Part shown: positions 23,901 to 38,290 of the stretch, one piece after another
Numbering within the stretch: position 1 is the first letter of the stretch
How the letters are laid out: the number at the start of each line of letters is the position of its first letter
NCBI GenBank assembly: GCA_907165065.1
Contig: OU015541.1
Span: forward strand, 6,634,001 to 6,698,000
DNA from: Caprimulgus europaeus
Lineage: Eukaryota; Chordata; Aves; Caprimulgiformes; Caprimulgidae
DNA length: 64,000 nt
Reading direction: 5' to 3'
Program-made: the position numbers and the translations under genes
The notes under the pieces: generated by a model
Database searches by the model: none
Seen by the model: only the letters and a program-made list of their open reading frames with translations
Told to the model about the DNA's origin: nothing

Positions 23901-26900
23901 AGGAAGGAGGAGGAAGCCTGCGATTGCTGGGCTGACACACCAACGCTGAAACAAAGGAACCAAACTTCCTCTTGCTTTGCCCACAGAACAGTCTCTTTAG
24001 GTCCAAATTGGTGGGAGGAAAGCTGCACTGCTCTCCTTGTGAATACATTTCTTGATTTTAAAAAAGCTTTTTTCCAATGTGCTTAATGTTAAGAATATGC
24101 TCAACTCCCACTGCATTCAGTGTGTGCGAAGTGCATACTTACAGATTTCTGGAGAAAGATGGACATTACCACCACCTAAGAGGCGTAATTCACAGCTTTG
24201 ACAAATGAGAGGGTTTCCCACAATCTCACTGCCAATCTCACTCCAAGTTCAGCAATGATTTCTGCATGCGACGAGCACACGCTGCTCGGTGAGCACACAT
24301 GAGCTACTGCCACATTTCCCAGCTATAAACCATATATGTTAAAGTGGATGCTTGGTTCATCATACTGATTGGGCTGGTAGGTTATTGGTGTTGGAATAGG
24401 ATAGTGTTTCTTATAGATAATTAAAATTATGATCAGGCTGAGAATGAGGTAGGAGAACCAGAAACAGGACCAGGAGCTGAAGTCCTGTACTCAAAGTTTA
24501 TGGGATTTTTATTGGGATATACCTCACTGAAGACAGGGGCTCTTTAGAGCCTGTCCTTGATGCTCTCTGTCTAATAATACTATTTGCATTTTACCACTCA
24601 ACTTCTCTATTCACAGAAAGCATATGCACACTCTACTGGTTTCTAGTTTAGAGTTTCAGAAGTTAACAGAGGCCTGGTCTGAGTAGCAAAACTATGTCGC
24701 ATTTCCCAGTATGTAAAGAGTAATATTTGATTTCAGAATACCCTTTCAACTAAAGGAATACTTGGATATAACCCAGAATCTTATAATGCAATTCAGGACT
24801 CCTTAATCCTCCCTAAGTTCTTTTTTCTGTTTTTTCCCAAAAATTGTTTTAGTCTCTTTTCTTATATTTTTCTTTTAATTTTCAGTCTTATTCATTTTCA
24901 TTCTGATTAAGCTCTGAAAAGCCTTTCTTCATATCATATTCAGATTGATAATTAGTTTGAAGGTATTCATCAGCCTACAATAGCTTTTGTTATTGTGCAT
25001 TTTTTATAAAAAATAATTAAAATATTGCTACCTCCTCACTCCTGAGAAGCCTGTAATCCAACTTCCACAGATAACAGGGAACAGGGTATGAATTCTGCTT
25101 TTATATCTTGTGTGTCTTGGACTCCAGAATAAAAAGATATATAGATTTAAATATAAATATCTGTTTAGTCAAACACTGACATATTTAAAGAAAACAAGAG
25201 TAATTCTAGATGCATTCACTTAATCTATGATAGTTAATACTAATCTCCTTTCTTACTGCTATTTCCATGGTCATAAATGGATAAATATCAGGCTATTTGA
25301 CCTTCCCTCCATCTCTGGACAGAGGTTCTTCCAAAGTTACATGGACAGGAGTGGATCCTTGACAGGATTGCTAAATTAGGCAATCCACCAGTCTCACATA
25401 TTGTGGCTCAGATATTCTCTTGTATGTATTTACTATCTTACCAGAGCTTGCCAGAAGACTCTTACTAAGGGAGAACCGAAGCTGTTTGGGTCAGTGCAAG
25501 GACTGATTCAGTAGGGTTAGATGAAGCCCTGTGTAGCATCGGTCAATGCCTACCACCTTCTAAATCCCTTTATATGCTGCCATGCATGCAGTTCCAATTG
25601 ACTCTTGTCCATGAAACTCCTCCCAGGCACAGGATGAGGATTTGGTATTTTCTTGATAGAAAGTTCTAATACTGAAGCAGATGGGAGAGGACAAGGAAAG
25701 TAGCAAGAGAGATTATTGAGTTTTTATCTTACAATCTGCCAATAATCATGGATTGGTGCCCTGGGATGAAGACAATGAAAGAAACCAGGAAAAGAAACCA
25801 GAATAGCAGGTGAAGTCAGACCTATGAAAGTAGAAGGGATAAAAAGAAATATATAAAAAAAAAAATCCCCTCTTCTACCTGACACTCTAGGAATTGACTT
25901 TTACTCTGTTTCATTAGGGAAAAGACATAGCAAAAACCAATTTGCAATTAATTTTCCTCCTAACAAACTTTTAAAAAGCTCCTAAGAGCTATTCATTTTG
26001 TCACCTTTATGAATAAACAGTCAAGTTTTGTTCCGCCCTTGTTTCACACAGCTCCTGTGGTTAATGCTGAGGACCCAGCTCTGCTCCTGAGAAGATGCCT
26101 ACACTACACATCAGGTGCACTGTGCTCCTGCTCTACCAAGTCATCCAAGTACTGGCAGACACTGAAGCTCCCTCACTACACTTCGATTTTCTCCCAAGGG
26201 GAGGGAGGGCTGTACAAACCTGGGTTCATTGTCCTCATCCCGGCATGAGGGAGACCACAAGGCAGGACTGCCACATGGAGCCCAGCAGGCTGCAGTTTAG
26301 ATACAAGTGGATCCACTTGTAGGAAAGAATCAGACTCATACAAAGCCCAGAAGCAAAAAAAGCCTGTAGATTTCATCCTTCCCAATGCTGGCACAGAATC
26401 TTAGAGCCTGCTATGAGCACGTAGTAAGCAAACTTGTTTGAAAGTAATTATTGCCTGGCCTCTTGAAAGATCAGGGAATAAGACAGGGAAACATGCTGCA
26501 GCTCTGAACATATATTTTATAAGAGCCAAACAAAATTCTAACTTCAAAGGATTTGGGATGTGCTCTAAATCTAGAATAGGGGGTCTGTGTTTTTCCCTTC
26601 ATGAGAAGAAGCTACTTAAATCCAGCCTGAACAAGAGAAAATGAGAAAAATAAGCAGGTTGCTGAGCATGAGAACTAATGAATTCTGATTCCTATGGATT
26701 TGTGTTGCCTGATGAGCTAATTCTGCCTGAATTCTACCAAGGTTTCCCGTCATCTGCATCTACTGGTTTCTGCATGTAGTTACCATCTCCCAAGTTAGCT
26801 ATGTTGATATATATTGATTCCCTGCAATATTTTCTAGCACAGACAAACCCCTGGAGCCTGGTGTTGCTATGCTTACAGAGGAGTCCTGAGCAGCTTGGCT

Positions 26901-28200
26901 TTACTCAGCCTCTCCTAAGGCCCTATCAATAGCAATTGCTGAATGCTAAGGACTAAAGCAATCCACCATCTCCTCCCTCCCTCCAATCCCACTGGCCCCA
27001 AGCATTGAGCAGTCTCCAAACCACTGGTTGAGGACCTTACCTGGCCTCAGGCGTATCTCCTGATTGGTACTTGGTGTATTTAGAGTTTGAAAGCTGTTTT
27101 TTCCCAGGTTACACATTTCTCCCTGCTGGCTGGTGTAGATTCTCTGGTGTCTAATAAGCTGCAAACTCCCACTGTAACTTTTCTTGCTTGTTTGCCTGAG
27201 AAAACTGAAATCAAACAATGAGAATTTTCAGAAGGGAACACAGAAGGAGAGATGTATATGTATAAACCTCCCACCCACCCTCAAAACATGAGGATTTCCT
27301 TAGGGAACCAGGCTAAAAATGAGAGAAAATATCCCTTAGAAAACTCCCCATGTTTGTATATCTCTGCAAGAGACTGTGCTGCCTTGAATACAAAATGGAT
27401 GTCTACCTCGAAAGCCAAAGGATTCCTCAGAGATTTAAAGGTATAACATGCAGTGAAGGAATTTGTAGTAGTTATCCAGCTCAATACAACATTCAAGCAT
27501 TTTTGGCAGAATGAGCTTTTCTATTTCTGCTATAAAAGCCATTGGAGAGCAGAACAATCCTTTAGCAAATGTCAGCAGCAAAAAATATATATTCCACTTT
27601 TTATTAAGCTACCCTGTGCTAATCTGTTTTAAACACTGGTTTCAAATTGTGTAGCCTGAGTCTTTTTTTTTTGTTGTGTTGAGAATAGGTTGGTTTGACA
27701 TGCCAGGTGCAGAAATGCCTTTTGCATACTCAGACACAGTCTGAATCTCTGCCAGCACTCAGAGAAGGTCCTGCTGAGGCCATGCTACAGAAATCTGCTT
27801 CCGAATCTGGAGAGATTCTCTTCCACAGCATGTGCAGATGGTGAGGGCTCATCTACTTGACTTGTCAGCACCAGGTACTGTCAGTTGTGCACTCAGCTGG
27901 AGTTTCCCAAGAATCAGTAAAGGTTTATTGGCTATCTGGCTCATGACTGAGTATACAAGGAAAATTCTTGACAATATTCCCTTACTACCATCTTGTTCCC
28001 TCCTCTTGATGCACCTGCATTTTTTCAGGGAAAGGAGTTTTCACGCCAGCAGGCACAGCTGGCAGCAGGCGAGAAGCCTCCTCTCCACAGCGCTGGCAGC
28101 AAATTAGCTGGAGATCACAGCCTCCATGGCACCAAGCAGTTGGTTCAAACAGACCAGAACTGCACTCCCTGGGAAGCTGGCATAGGTAAAAATGGCTAAG
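17911..28200. other. Gene-free AT-rich sequence
   Basis: Ten kilobases hold only homopolymers (T12 at 17990-18001 and A11 at 25855-25865) and a homeobox-motif-like AT block (23060-23125, with TTAATTTGATTAATTAATT). The longest frame (21211-21576 plus, 121 codons) has no domain. No repeat family is recognised. Confidence 0.6.
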
Positions 28201-31200
28201 TGTCCCTCCTTCTGCAGAGTTTAATAGTTAAATCTGTGAGGTCTTGATGAAAAGTTTGTCATGCTTTCCTTTTCTAATCAGGGAGGATGATGGTGGGGTG
28301 AGCTCAGAGGCACTCCTCCCTGACTGGCCCATTTGTGACACTGGGCAAACCATGAGAGACAAGAACTTTGTGCAGCATTGAGGCTTAACATCTGTGGCTC
28401 TTCATATAGGTCAGATAGCTTGGCACATTGCTACAGCTGCCAGTCCAATAAATCCCACCTGCTGTGAGTATGCTAGACTTTACTAAAAGATTCACAGAAA
28501 TAACTGTATGGTTTCACAGCTTAATACATGAAACAGTCATTCCAAGTAGTCAATACACAGAATGTTTTCTTAAAAAAGTATCAGCCCAGAGCAATGGTTT
28601 TGGAAATAAATGTAAAAAATCTTTAGCTTCTGTCAGATTAAAGTAGTTTACACTGTGATACCAGACATTTCTCAAATGCATCAAAAAATGCCAACTGTGA
28701 CACAATCTGATTAATTATAATTTCTTATGATATTTTGCAAAATCAGAGATGATACATCATGTTTTAAAAAAGAAAGCCTATCTGTTTGCTAGTTGCAGTA
28801 TTCCCCAAGTACTGTTTGGTAAAGACTGAAGAAAGGCCCCAGGCATAAAACAACCAGCCAAGAGTAGACATTCCCAAATGACAGTGCTTTTGGAACACCC
28901 GCCTTTCACTCTAACTTTTAAGAAATTCCTATTCCCTGCCATGGAACTTGTGTTCCCATGAAGCTGTCTGAAGCACAGGAGCTTAGCCATCACCTTTTGC
29001 TGTAGTGATAGCTCCATAGGTAGGCCCATAGCTCCAGGAAGGTAGATACCCTGACTGAGGGGTTTTCAGATGTTCCAGGATCTGGCACCCAGGGCAGCTC
29101 ACTGGGAATTAGCTTCCTACCCTGCCAGTAACCAATGTTTACCCATCCCAATATGGGTATCTTTAGTTACCTAAATGCCCTTGTGCCTGTCAGTCCTGTT
29201 CTTTCTTCCAGGCCAGTCACTTTTTCCTGCCTAGGGACTAAATAGAGAAATTTGGACTTTATATTACAAGCACACAACAGTCAAATACTTGAAAGGACTC
29301 AAGTGCTGTACAAAACCACACATGATACAGACAGATTTTCAAAGGCTCTGATTTTAGGCCATTTCTGAAATTGCAGGGTCACATACATTGCGTTTTAATT
29401 TATTTTATTTTCTCCTGGATAAATCAGAAATAATGCCATCGGAGTCAGTGAAATAGCAATAGTTTAAAGGAGTCCCAAAGGACTGAGGACTGTAAGGTTG
29501 CCTGGAAGTACACTCTTGGTGGCAAATGTAACCTGAATTTGGCACATACCCTTCCATAAAACACACCATGAGAGCCAAACTACTGAGGTTACTTCATTTC
29601 CTTTTCTAAAGCCTTGTCTATCAAACTATATTGAGAATGGTTAGGCTTATCAGCAGATGTCCCAGAAGACACCAACACTGTAGTCTTAAAGGGCTTTTGG
29701 AGATCAGCTCACTTTTGGTAATCTTTTTTCCATAGATATGAGGGGGCTAGGTCTGATAATATTAAGTAAAACTAATGTCTTAAAATGATCCTTCAAATGT
29801 AGTCAGTGTCTCATTCCATGGAATTTTATTCCATGGAAGAAGATGAGGCAAAAAGATGAAGGCAGTCAGGAATTTTAAGTGTGAATGGTGGTTTAAAAAC
29901 CAGCATTTTCTCTGGGAAAATATAATTTTCATTAAAAGAGATCAAATGAGACACCTGGCAACTGATTCTCTTCCAGGAAAATGGGAAAACCAGAAACCAA
30001 AATGTGCATTTGAAGCATCTTGAAACTTTTTTTTTTTCCTGGAAAATTGTAGAAATTCCTGTTTGTTTGTGAAGGGTTTGCTTTCTGTTTTGTTTTTGTG
30101 GGTGGTTGTTTTCAGTTCTATATTAAAAATGAGATAAAAATTGTTTTCTGACCATCAGTACTGGCTGACTTATGTATCTTATTTATTTTTCTGATTCTAC
30201 ATTCTTTCTTTTATTGCCAATATAGACACTTCCATTACTGCTGCATACAAACTAAATGAAAATCTGTGGTCCATTATACATTCCCTTTTCATTGCCTAGG
30301 AAACCATGAAAGATTAGCAAGGCAAACTTGCGAAGACACATAATATCCATCATCTGTATGGCTGTATGAAAATGTATCTCGGGTATTAATATTGCTATGA
30401 GAGTAAGACAGTAGATTTTTATATCCCGGGCACAAATATGTCAGCAAATCCCTTCTGAAACCATGAAAGTGAAAAGCTCAGGGGATAGGGCCTTGGATCT
30501 GGTCTTTATTCCCAGCCTTATTCCTACTGTGTTAACCATGGCAAGCTGCTGCATCATCCTATATGTGGTCATCTTCCACTAGTTTTCTTTTTATCAGAAC
30601 TTTAAGTCTCAGGGATGTCTGTTGTCCTGTGCCTCTTTGCCCCTAGTGCAGCTAGACCTTGATTATAGTTGAGTCATCTGGAATATCAGAGTACAATATT
30701 GTGCCATGCAAACCTTTTTTTTTAACTACAGATTTCCTTAAAACCTTCCTCCCTGACTCTAGGCATCATTTCCCATAAATTACAGCTCATCTGTCTCAAT
30801 CCATCCTCCCAGTCTTGCTGAACTCCTTTGTTGTGCAGAGGATTGGACTGGCCAAGGGTCTGTCCCAGAACAGCATTTCCTCTGCCCCGTCCTAGACCTG
30901 CCTACGCTGACACCCGCCACGGGAGCTGTTAAAATCAGCTCAGTTGCAGTATCTCCTTTTTAAAGTGTAGCAGTGTGTTACAATTACTGCAAACGCCTAA
31001 GGCAATGAATTCTGAGTTTTTAGCAGCACCCATTGTATTCACTTCTTACAGTTCTTTTTTGCAAGCCAAATATTTGATGGAATTATAGTTCTGGCATCAT
31101 GAAAGGGAATGGTTATCTGTTATTTTTTTCAGTGTTTCCCAGCCTGGGGCGTCTGTCTTTGCAGATGACAGCAGTAACACAAAGCACTCTTATCCCAGTA

Positions 31201-34200
31201 ACCTGAAGTGCTCTGGATCTCAGACACATTACAGATCTACATTTACACTTGTTGGTACCCTGGATGAAAAGAACTGCAAACTCATCATTATAAAGAGATA
31301 TGCAAATCCCTCTTTTGTTTTCAAAGAAACCATTTAATTGTCTATTTTTCATCCACACATTTTTCCCAGCAGTTTCATTAGCTGACATGACAAAATGCCA
31401 GCTCATCTCATATTTAAATATAGGACCAATTTGAAATAATATATCTTTACTTTGGGAGCAAATTCATCTGTTATTATTTTACAAATAATGTTTAAAAGAA
31501 AGAACCTTAGCCCTTTTGTCCTATTTGCAAGGTTGGCAGAAAATTTGTACTTTCTGTAATAAAATAAGATGCTTCTGGTTGTTTTATTTTTCATTTTCAG
31601 CATCTGTAGATGCTTAAAAAAATGATCAGAAAAATAAAAAGAATCCTATACAGTCTACACCTACGTTGACTGACTACTTCAATGAGCTATGTGAAAGGTA
31701 GACACATTTTAAATCTTAAATTTTGGGCCACAGTTCGCTACTGAAGGATGTAGGTAGACATCTTCCTCCTTCTCCTTATCCAGAAAATCTCTCTCAAAGG
31801 CCTTTGCTACAACAAAAGCAGGTTTCAATCTTTCATTTTGAATAACTGTTTCAGATCAGCTGCCAGTTCAGCCTTTGACCCAGACTCCTGTAAAAAGATA
31901 TTATTCTCTAGTGCACATCTAAAATAACCTGGTCATCATCCCAGCACTCAGTCTTGTCCATGTGACTGACTAGAGCTGCAGGACTGATAGTACTTGGGCT
32001 TGAAAACAAACCTTGGCAACTGGTTCCCTGTCAGTGCAGGAGAGTAAATGAACACACACTGTCACCCAGGGGAGCCTGCAGCTCCCAACGGCCGCTTACA
32101 AGTCATCTGCTTTTTCTCAGCCTCTTTCCCTATGTCTTCTCCTTCCAGGCTCATAAAAAAATCAGTGGGACCTCTGCTACAGTTTGGAAAGGTTTTTGAT
32201 CCTCCATTGATGGAGATGTTTAATTCACTTATCGTCCCAGCTTGAAATATTTTCTCCGTTTAACAGCTCCCACAAATACAGGGGGTGTGGATCTTTGGGC
32301 TTCTCTCTGCAGAATCACCTTCCCTTCCTATTTGTAGATTTTACTATCCTTTAACAGAAGTCTCTCCCTTTCATACATGCAAAAAGAAGAAGAAAAGAAA
32401 TGTAATTGCATAGATCATTACTGATATTTCCTTTGAAGTAATGGATTTTTTGCTAATAATGGAAAATAAATGAACACAGTAACAACGGATCCAATCTGAA
32501 TTCTCACTTACACTAAACTGATAAAAGCAAATTCCAATTCCTTTACTATTTTTAACAGATACTGTCAGTGTGACTCATATGTTGGATAATGGTTTCCCAT
32601 CTCCACTGGAAGATTAATGCCTTAACAAAGTCCATGAATTTATAGAGAACATATTTGTAATAGCTGAAGCCCAGTTTTATTCTTTAGAGGGGACACAGAG
32701 TCTTCTGGGCTCATTCACAGTTATAGTATTACACAAGAACTTTCAAAAGAGTTAAAAAGGTGCCTGTCAAGCAAACAGGAAGCCTCTATTCTTTCTGTCT
32801 TACCAAGAAATTCATGCTGAGACAGAAGATCTGCAAAATGGTCCCAGGACTTGTATAAACTCTGCTTTGAATACTTAGAATAACAGGAGTGAGGGTCTCT
32901 GTGTGGCAGCATTGCCATTCCTTCCAAAAACCAAGGTTTTCATCCTATGTAAGTCCCTGAAAGCCCCATTAAGTGATTTCTACAACAAGTAGACTGCAGA
33001 CATCATCTTTTCACATTCTTTTCTAAGCTAAGCAGGATTTTCCAGGGAACACAGGTCAAACAGATATATAGCAAGTATAACAAGCATGGAAAGATGTTGC
33101 CTTGGTTCTGAAAAATCGTACTCTGGATGCTGCTAGACTAGTTCACCCAGGAGCTAAAGATGAGAATTTTCCCTGGAAAGTGAAATGGTCCTTTTTTCTC
33201 CCCATCAGAACATGTTGACTCATTGAAATAGGAACATTTTCCAAGTTTAAAGTAAAATTTCTAATCAAAGCATGAGAGAGAAGGCACTTAGGTAAGACAT
33301 GGAAAAGCTGAGGTCCTGTCCCACCCTGTCTGATGATGTGCAGATAAATGCCCTAATTGCAGAGCTCTGGGTATCTGGGGCAGATCTCTCCCTCTTTCCT
33401 GAAAAATTTCAAAAGATCCAAGTTTCGTTCTCCCACATAACAAAAAAGCCTACTTCAGAACTCCCAATATTTTACAAAATATGTATTCCTAGACAAGTGT
33501 AATGTCTGAAATTAGGGAGCTTCAGCTATCCTTCTTCAAGGAAGGAATTTAAAATACCAACCACTCCATACAATCTCCTCAGTCACAAAGACAAACAGCA
33601 CCAACGCTTTCAGCCCAAGCCCTCATGCACCTCTGTCCATTGCTGTGTATATTACATGGCTTTTTTTGATTTTTTTTTTCCTCAAATCCTGATAGAAAGG
33701 CAAGAAACCCCCCTTTTTCAGACAAGGCAGGACTGATCTTCAAAAGCATTTGGAGACAAATGGTTTGAAAGGACACATCAGCCAGTGGTTCGTTTGGTGC
33801 TGTTACTCACTGGCCTAGCTCTAACACTTTGAGTTTTTTCATGCCTTCAGTAAATTGCTGAGAGATGCTTTTCCAGACTAGTGTAGCCTATTGTTGGGGA
33901 ATGACAAAGAAAAGAGTGCTAAAATTCTTATGGGAGCTGCAGGGTAAGGGCAGTAGCATTTGGGGAAAAATCAAAGGGGATATAGCACACGCAATGCAAT
34001 AAAAACACAACGGCTGCAGTACCACAGCAACAAGCCATGGTAAATCACTGGAGGGATTTGAGGGAAAGCCCTGCCTTTGTGAGGGGCAGGAATATGGCAT
34101 GTGGTTTTGCACAGCTGAAAAGCACTGTTGCATGTTCTATGGTGCATCAGGTCTTGCTTTAGCAGGTCGCCAAAGAACACTCTTCATGCCAATCATATAA

Positions 34201-37200
34201 CCACACTCTTCCCTGAATGAAAGCCAGACTTTCTCTGACCTAGTAGTTTTGTACCTGAAGGGCTTTTTTTTCTACCCAGCAATGATTGTTTGAGATGCAG
34301 TCTCAAATATTTAATTTTTCTCTTTGGTTTTCGTTCTGCCTTTAATCCCAAAGCTGCATTTCCCATTGTCATTACCTCAAGCACCTTTCACAATATCCTT
34401 AACCTTGGGCACATATCACTGTCAAAAAAAGGTAATTCTGTAAAACTGCTTTGTCATTAAAAAAATGTGCAGCTGTTTTCATAATATCTGCACCACATTA
34501 CTCCTGACAAGGACTGACAAGAATTCCTGTCTCTGAGGCTGGAGCAGAGAAACATCATTTTACATGAATTCTGGGGAGTAACATTATTCCATAGTTTAAC
34601 ACAAATTATTTGGTATTCAATCAAATATATGTCCAAAGAATACTCTTTATTTTTGGGGGAAGGGAGCTCTTTTGAGTTTGGGATGCATTGAAATTCATGG
34701 CTCATCACTGGTAATGTAATCACAGCACTGCACTAATTAAGCTTACTCAAGATGACTGCTGCATGTCATGCAGGCTATCCCAGAGCTAAAGGAGACAGTA
34801 GGATGTTCCTTGATATATTATTTAGGGCAGGAGAATTCACTTCTGACAATAAAAGTTTTTATTCTATCCAAGTTTCAGAAGCTCTTGCTTGGGAGATATT
34901 CAACAATAAGGCAAAGCTTTGATCTCTTTTCTCATGAATGATGGAAGGATTCTTAGATTTATTGCCTAAAATTTCCACTTTACTAAGCTGTCAAGTTTTG
35001 CTGGGTGGCCTACTACAGAGTGAAATACTAAATTTGATTTAAAGGTCAGAGGAGATGTGTGGCACCTACAATCTGCCTTTGAATTGTTTCTGTAACACTA
35101 AATAGAGTTTACAAGGAGAGAAAATTGGAACTGGTCAGCATAAGTCATTCCAATCACAGTGTCTTTGAAAAGACAGCTCCACTCTTAACTACACTAAAAG
35201 ATAAAGGAAATGGATACATTAGTGTGTTACTCTGGGATTTGTGAAACTCCAAGCAGAGTTCTGGGACTGTAATTGTAGCAGCTAAACAAGGGAAAAGCAT
35301 CAGGAAAATGATTCTGTTTCTAATGTTAATGCAGCAGCCACAATTATAAGAAACCTTAATATGGGGAGACATTTTAATCTGAATTTATTAGAGGTCTAAA
35401 TAAACTCATAACAATAGACTCTGACCACTCTCCCAACAGACCTTGTTATTATTTCTGCATCTCTACATCTTTTAATTCACAACCCAAATAAGGCCCCAGA
35501 AGAAACGACTTTATTTTAAAATAATTTTAAAACTGCAGTCAAATATATTATAATTTTAATTAAATATATGAATTATAATGAGGGCCAAGATATAAATTTC
35601 TAGGAGATTGAAGCCTAATTTAATTTCCACATTTAATATATAAAACTTGTGACATAGAAAAACTCCTAATATCCTCATTTGCCTTAGTACAGTCCTTTAT
35701 CATGCACATTTCATTAGTCACATAGATAAAACAAAACAATTACAAACTAACTGTTAACTCTATATAAGATATTATTTGGTAACAAAATTTGGTACTATAT
35801 CAAGTTGAAGTTTCAGAAAAAAAGAGAGTTAGGCAATTCCCTCTGCCTCCTTAAAGAAAATAGAAGTTCACTCATAATCACCAATTAATTCTCTAAGACT
35901 TTTATTTCTGATTTTCTTGCTTGGAAATTTAGAAAAGAGTAGCTCTTCCTTTAAGAATCCTGAAAAAGAACTAAATCTTCAAGAAGTCATTCTGTGACAT
36001 TGTTGGCCTCTGTATGGAAAAGGAACTTAACCCTGGACAAGACTGAAACAAGTGGAAATATTGACATTCAGCTGAAAAATGAGCTGGGAAGTAAATTTGT
36101 CCCAGACTTGCTAATTCCACCTTCTGACAAAGAGGCAGCCAAGCAACCTGGGTTGACTGCCTGGTAGCACATTGCTTGGATTCAGCGTGATCCAAGAGTA
36201 GAGTAAGCAGAAATACACCGAGGCAACACATTTTGGACAGCTCACACATCCCCTCTCCCCAGCTGTTTCCTACAGCTTTCAATAAAAATGCCAGAGACTC
36301 AATTTTTTTGGCCTTTCCTTTTATATTAAGGGTCACTGTGAATTAAAAATACAGTTTGAAGGGAGAAAGTGGCCATGGTTTCCAAGTTATAGCTTTTGAC
36401 TTTTTCTTTGAGGTTTCACATAAAACCCTTACACTGAAAGCAAACCCAAGCCTTTGATCCAAAAGAGATCCAAGAACAGTTTTAGTTCAGATCTGTTCAA
36501 GAAATATGACATTTCAGAGATAAACTTAGATAAAATTTATGAATTCCTTAAACCAAATAGATTTTGCATTTATTTCCTGTTTTCTGAAGGTCCTTTATGG
36601 GCTGCCTGGCAGATTGAGACAAGAAGTAAAATATCTGAAGGAATTCAGAAATTCTGCGTTGAATGGCTTGGCCTGGAAATACAGTTTTTGCATTGACTCA
36701 TTTTTAGGTGTGTCCTAGGTCCCAACCATGGACCAGGACATGGGAAAGAGACTGCAATCCTTTCTGTCCCAGCTCTTGGCAGACACACTGCTCACAGACC
36801 ATTCGGTTCTACAGATTTTGACAAACAGCCTGGGTATGGGCTTTCCTTCTTGGCCCTTCTATATTTTCTCTAAACTCAGACTTGGGTTCCTGTCCACACA
36901 GTGTAGGTAAGAAGCAGGTTCAGATCCGAGCCCAGGGTTTGCACTGCAAATACAAAATATGTTTGCCTAAGATGCGGTGTTGCCTGAGGAAATATTGGAA
37001 GGGGGAAAATCCTGCTGCCAACTGCATGAGATTGGCAAGTCACTCCTGGTTTTCAGCACAGAATTAGTGTTGTAAAAAACCCACTAAATACAGCTTTTCT
37101 GAAGGTGGTGTTGCAGCTGAAAGAGGTCACCTCACTGGGTCTGTGTGATCAGAGAGGCTTTTTGTACCTACTTTATGTCAAATCCAAGAGACCTTTCAAT

Positions 37201-37979
37201 TGGGTTAAAACATTTCCATTTCAGCCTTATCTGTAAATATGACCTGCTGGCCATTGTCTATCGGTACAAGCATTTTACATCTGTACTTAATAAGGAGGCT
37301 ACAGGGAAATGAACCACTCTGGACTGGTGCAGAGCTCTCAGGAAAAAAAGAAAATTCAAATGAAGTGTGGAAAACTTGAACATGACTGCAACAGCATATA
37401 TTGGTGGGGTCTTACTTTAAACAGTAATGTGGCTGTCTAACAAGTATTACAAACTGCTGAGAAAGACAAAAAATACAAATATATCCTTTTGGTTGATCAC
37501 TTGATCACCTGGGATTCTCCCCTGAAGCAGCAAATTCTGTATACAATATATGGCGGGTCTACAAGCATTTAAAAGATACTGAGTGCCCTCAACTGATCGC
37601 AGCTCTGCATCTTTGTAGAATATAAATGATGAATTACCTGATTCAGTAGCTTTAAACACAAAAAGAGCCTAGATGGAAAATGTTTAGAAGGAGCTATTTT
37701 ATAAGATAGCACAGAAAAGATGGCAAGGCTTTCTTCCTACAAATACTTGCAGCTGTAATCACAGAAGCATATCCATGGATTTACGAACTCTCATTATTTT
37801 GATGTATTGCTGCATTTCTGCCTAAAAATAAAAGGAAATGTGTTAAGTTTGGCCTGAGATGAAATACTGAGTTTCCAGCACTAAAATGCTTCAATTATTC
37901 ATACTGAAAGATCAGGAAACTAGCAAGGAGATAAACATTGTTGTTCATATACTGACAAAGTGTGCCAACTGTTAGAAAC
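28201..37979. other. Gene-free AT-rich sequence
   Basis: No gene is recognised. The segment holds the doubled palindrome at 29814, T-rich tracts at 30028-30039 and 33661-33681, and a very AT-rich stretch at 35516-35579. That stretch includes an inverted pair, ATTATAATT (35547) and AATTATAAT (35571). A direct 8-bp doublet TTGATCAC lies at 37493-37508. The longest frame is 121 codons (35971-36336 minus) with no domain. Confidence 0.6.
29814..29838. repeat. Two copies of palindrome TTCCATGGAA
   Basis: The self-complementary decamer TTCCATGGAA occurs at 29814-29823 and again at 29829-29838, separated by five bases. Each copy is preceded by A. A small local duplication explains it. No gene is nearby. 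Confidence 0.9.
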
Positions 37980-38290
37980 ATGTGCTTCTATTTCAGAATA
38001 ATCTAATTAACATTAGCATGAGTGTCGAGTCATTAACATATTCTTCTGCACAAAGTTATCAGGCTCTGATTTAAACTTTACTTTCACTCAATTAAACGTA
38101 CAGCGGCTTTTCCCACCACTCAAGTAATATTTTCTTTAAAAAAAAATAAATAAAAGAAAGATATAGCGATAGTCACTCAGTAACTAACTGACAACTTCAG
38201 CTATCTCGGTGATTAATCTGTTTGGATAGGCAGGAAAACGTGCAGTGTGCAGATTACAAGACAAAGCTGATGGATAGCATTCTTACTGCA
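37980..38290. promoter_or_regulatory. AT-rich block resembling conserved non-coding sequence
   Basis: It contains CTAATTAAC (38002 on), TCAATTAAACG (38088 on) and GATTAATC (38210 on), which are homeodomain-like sites. They are interrupted by A9 at 38137-38145. No gene or transposon is recognised. Confidence 0.18.

Noticed and set aside
37493..37508. TTGATCAC doublet as a regulatory tandem site
   Set aside because: An 8-bp doublet is expected by chance at this scale and has no supporting context.
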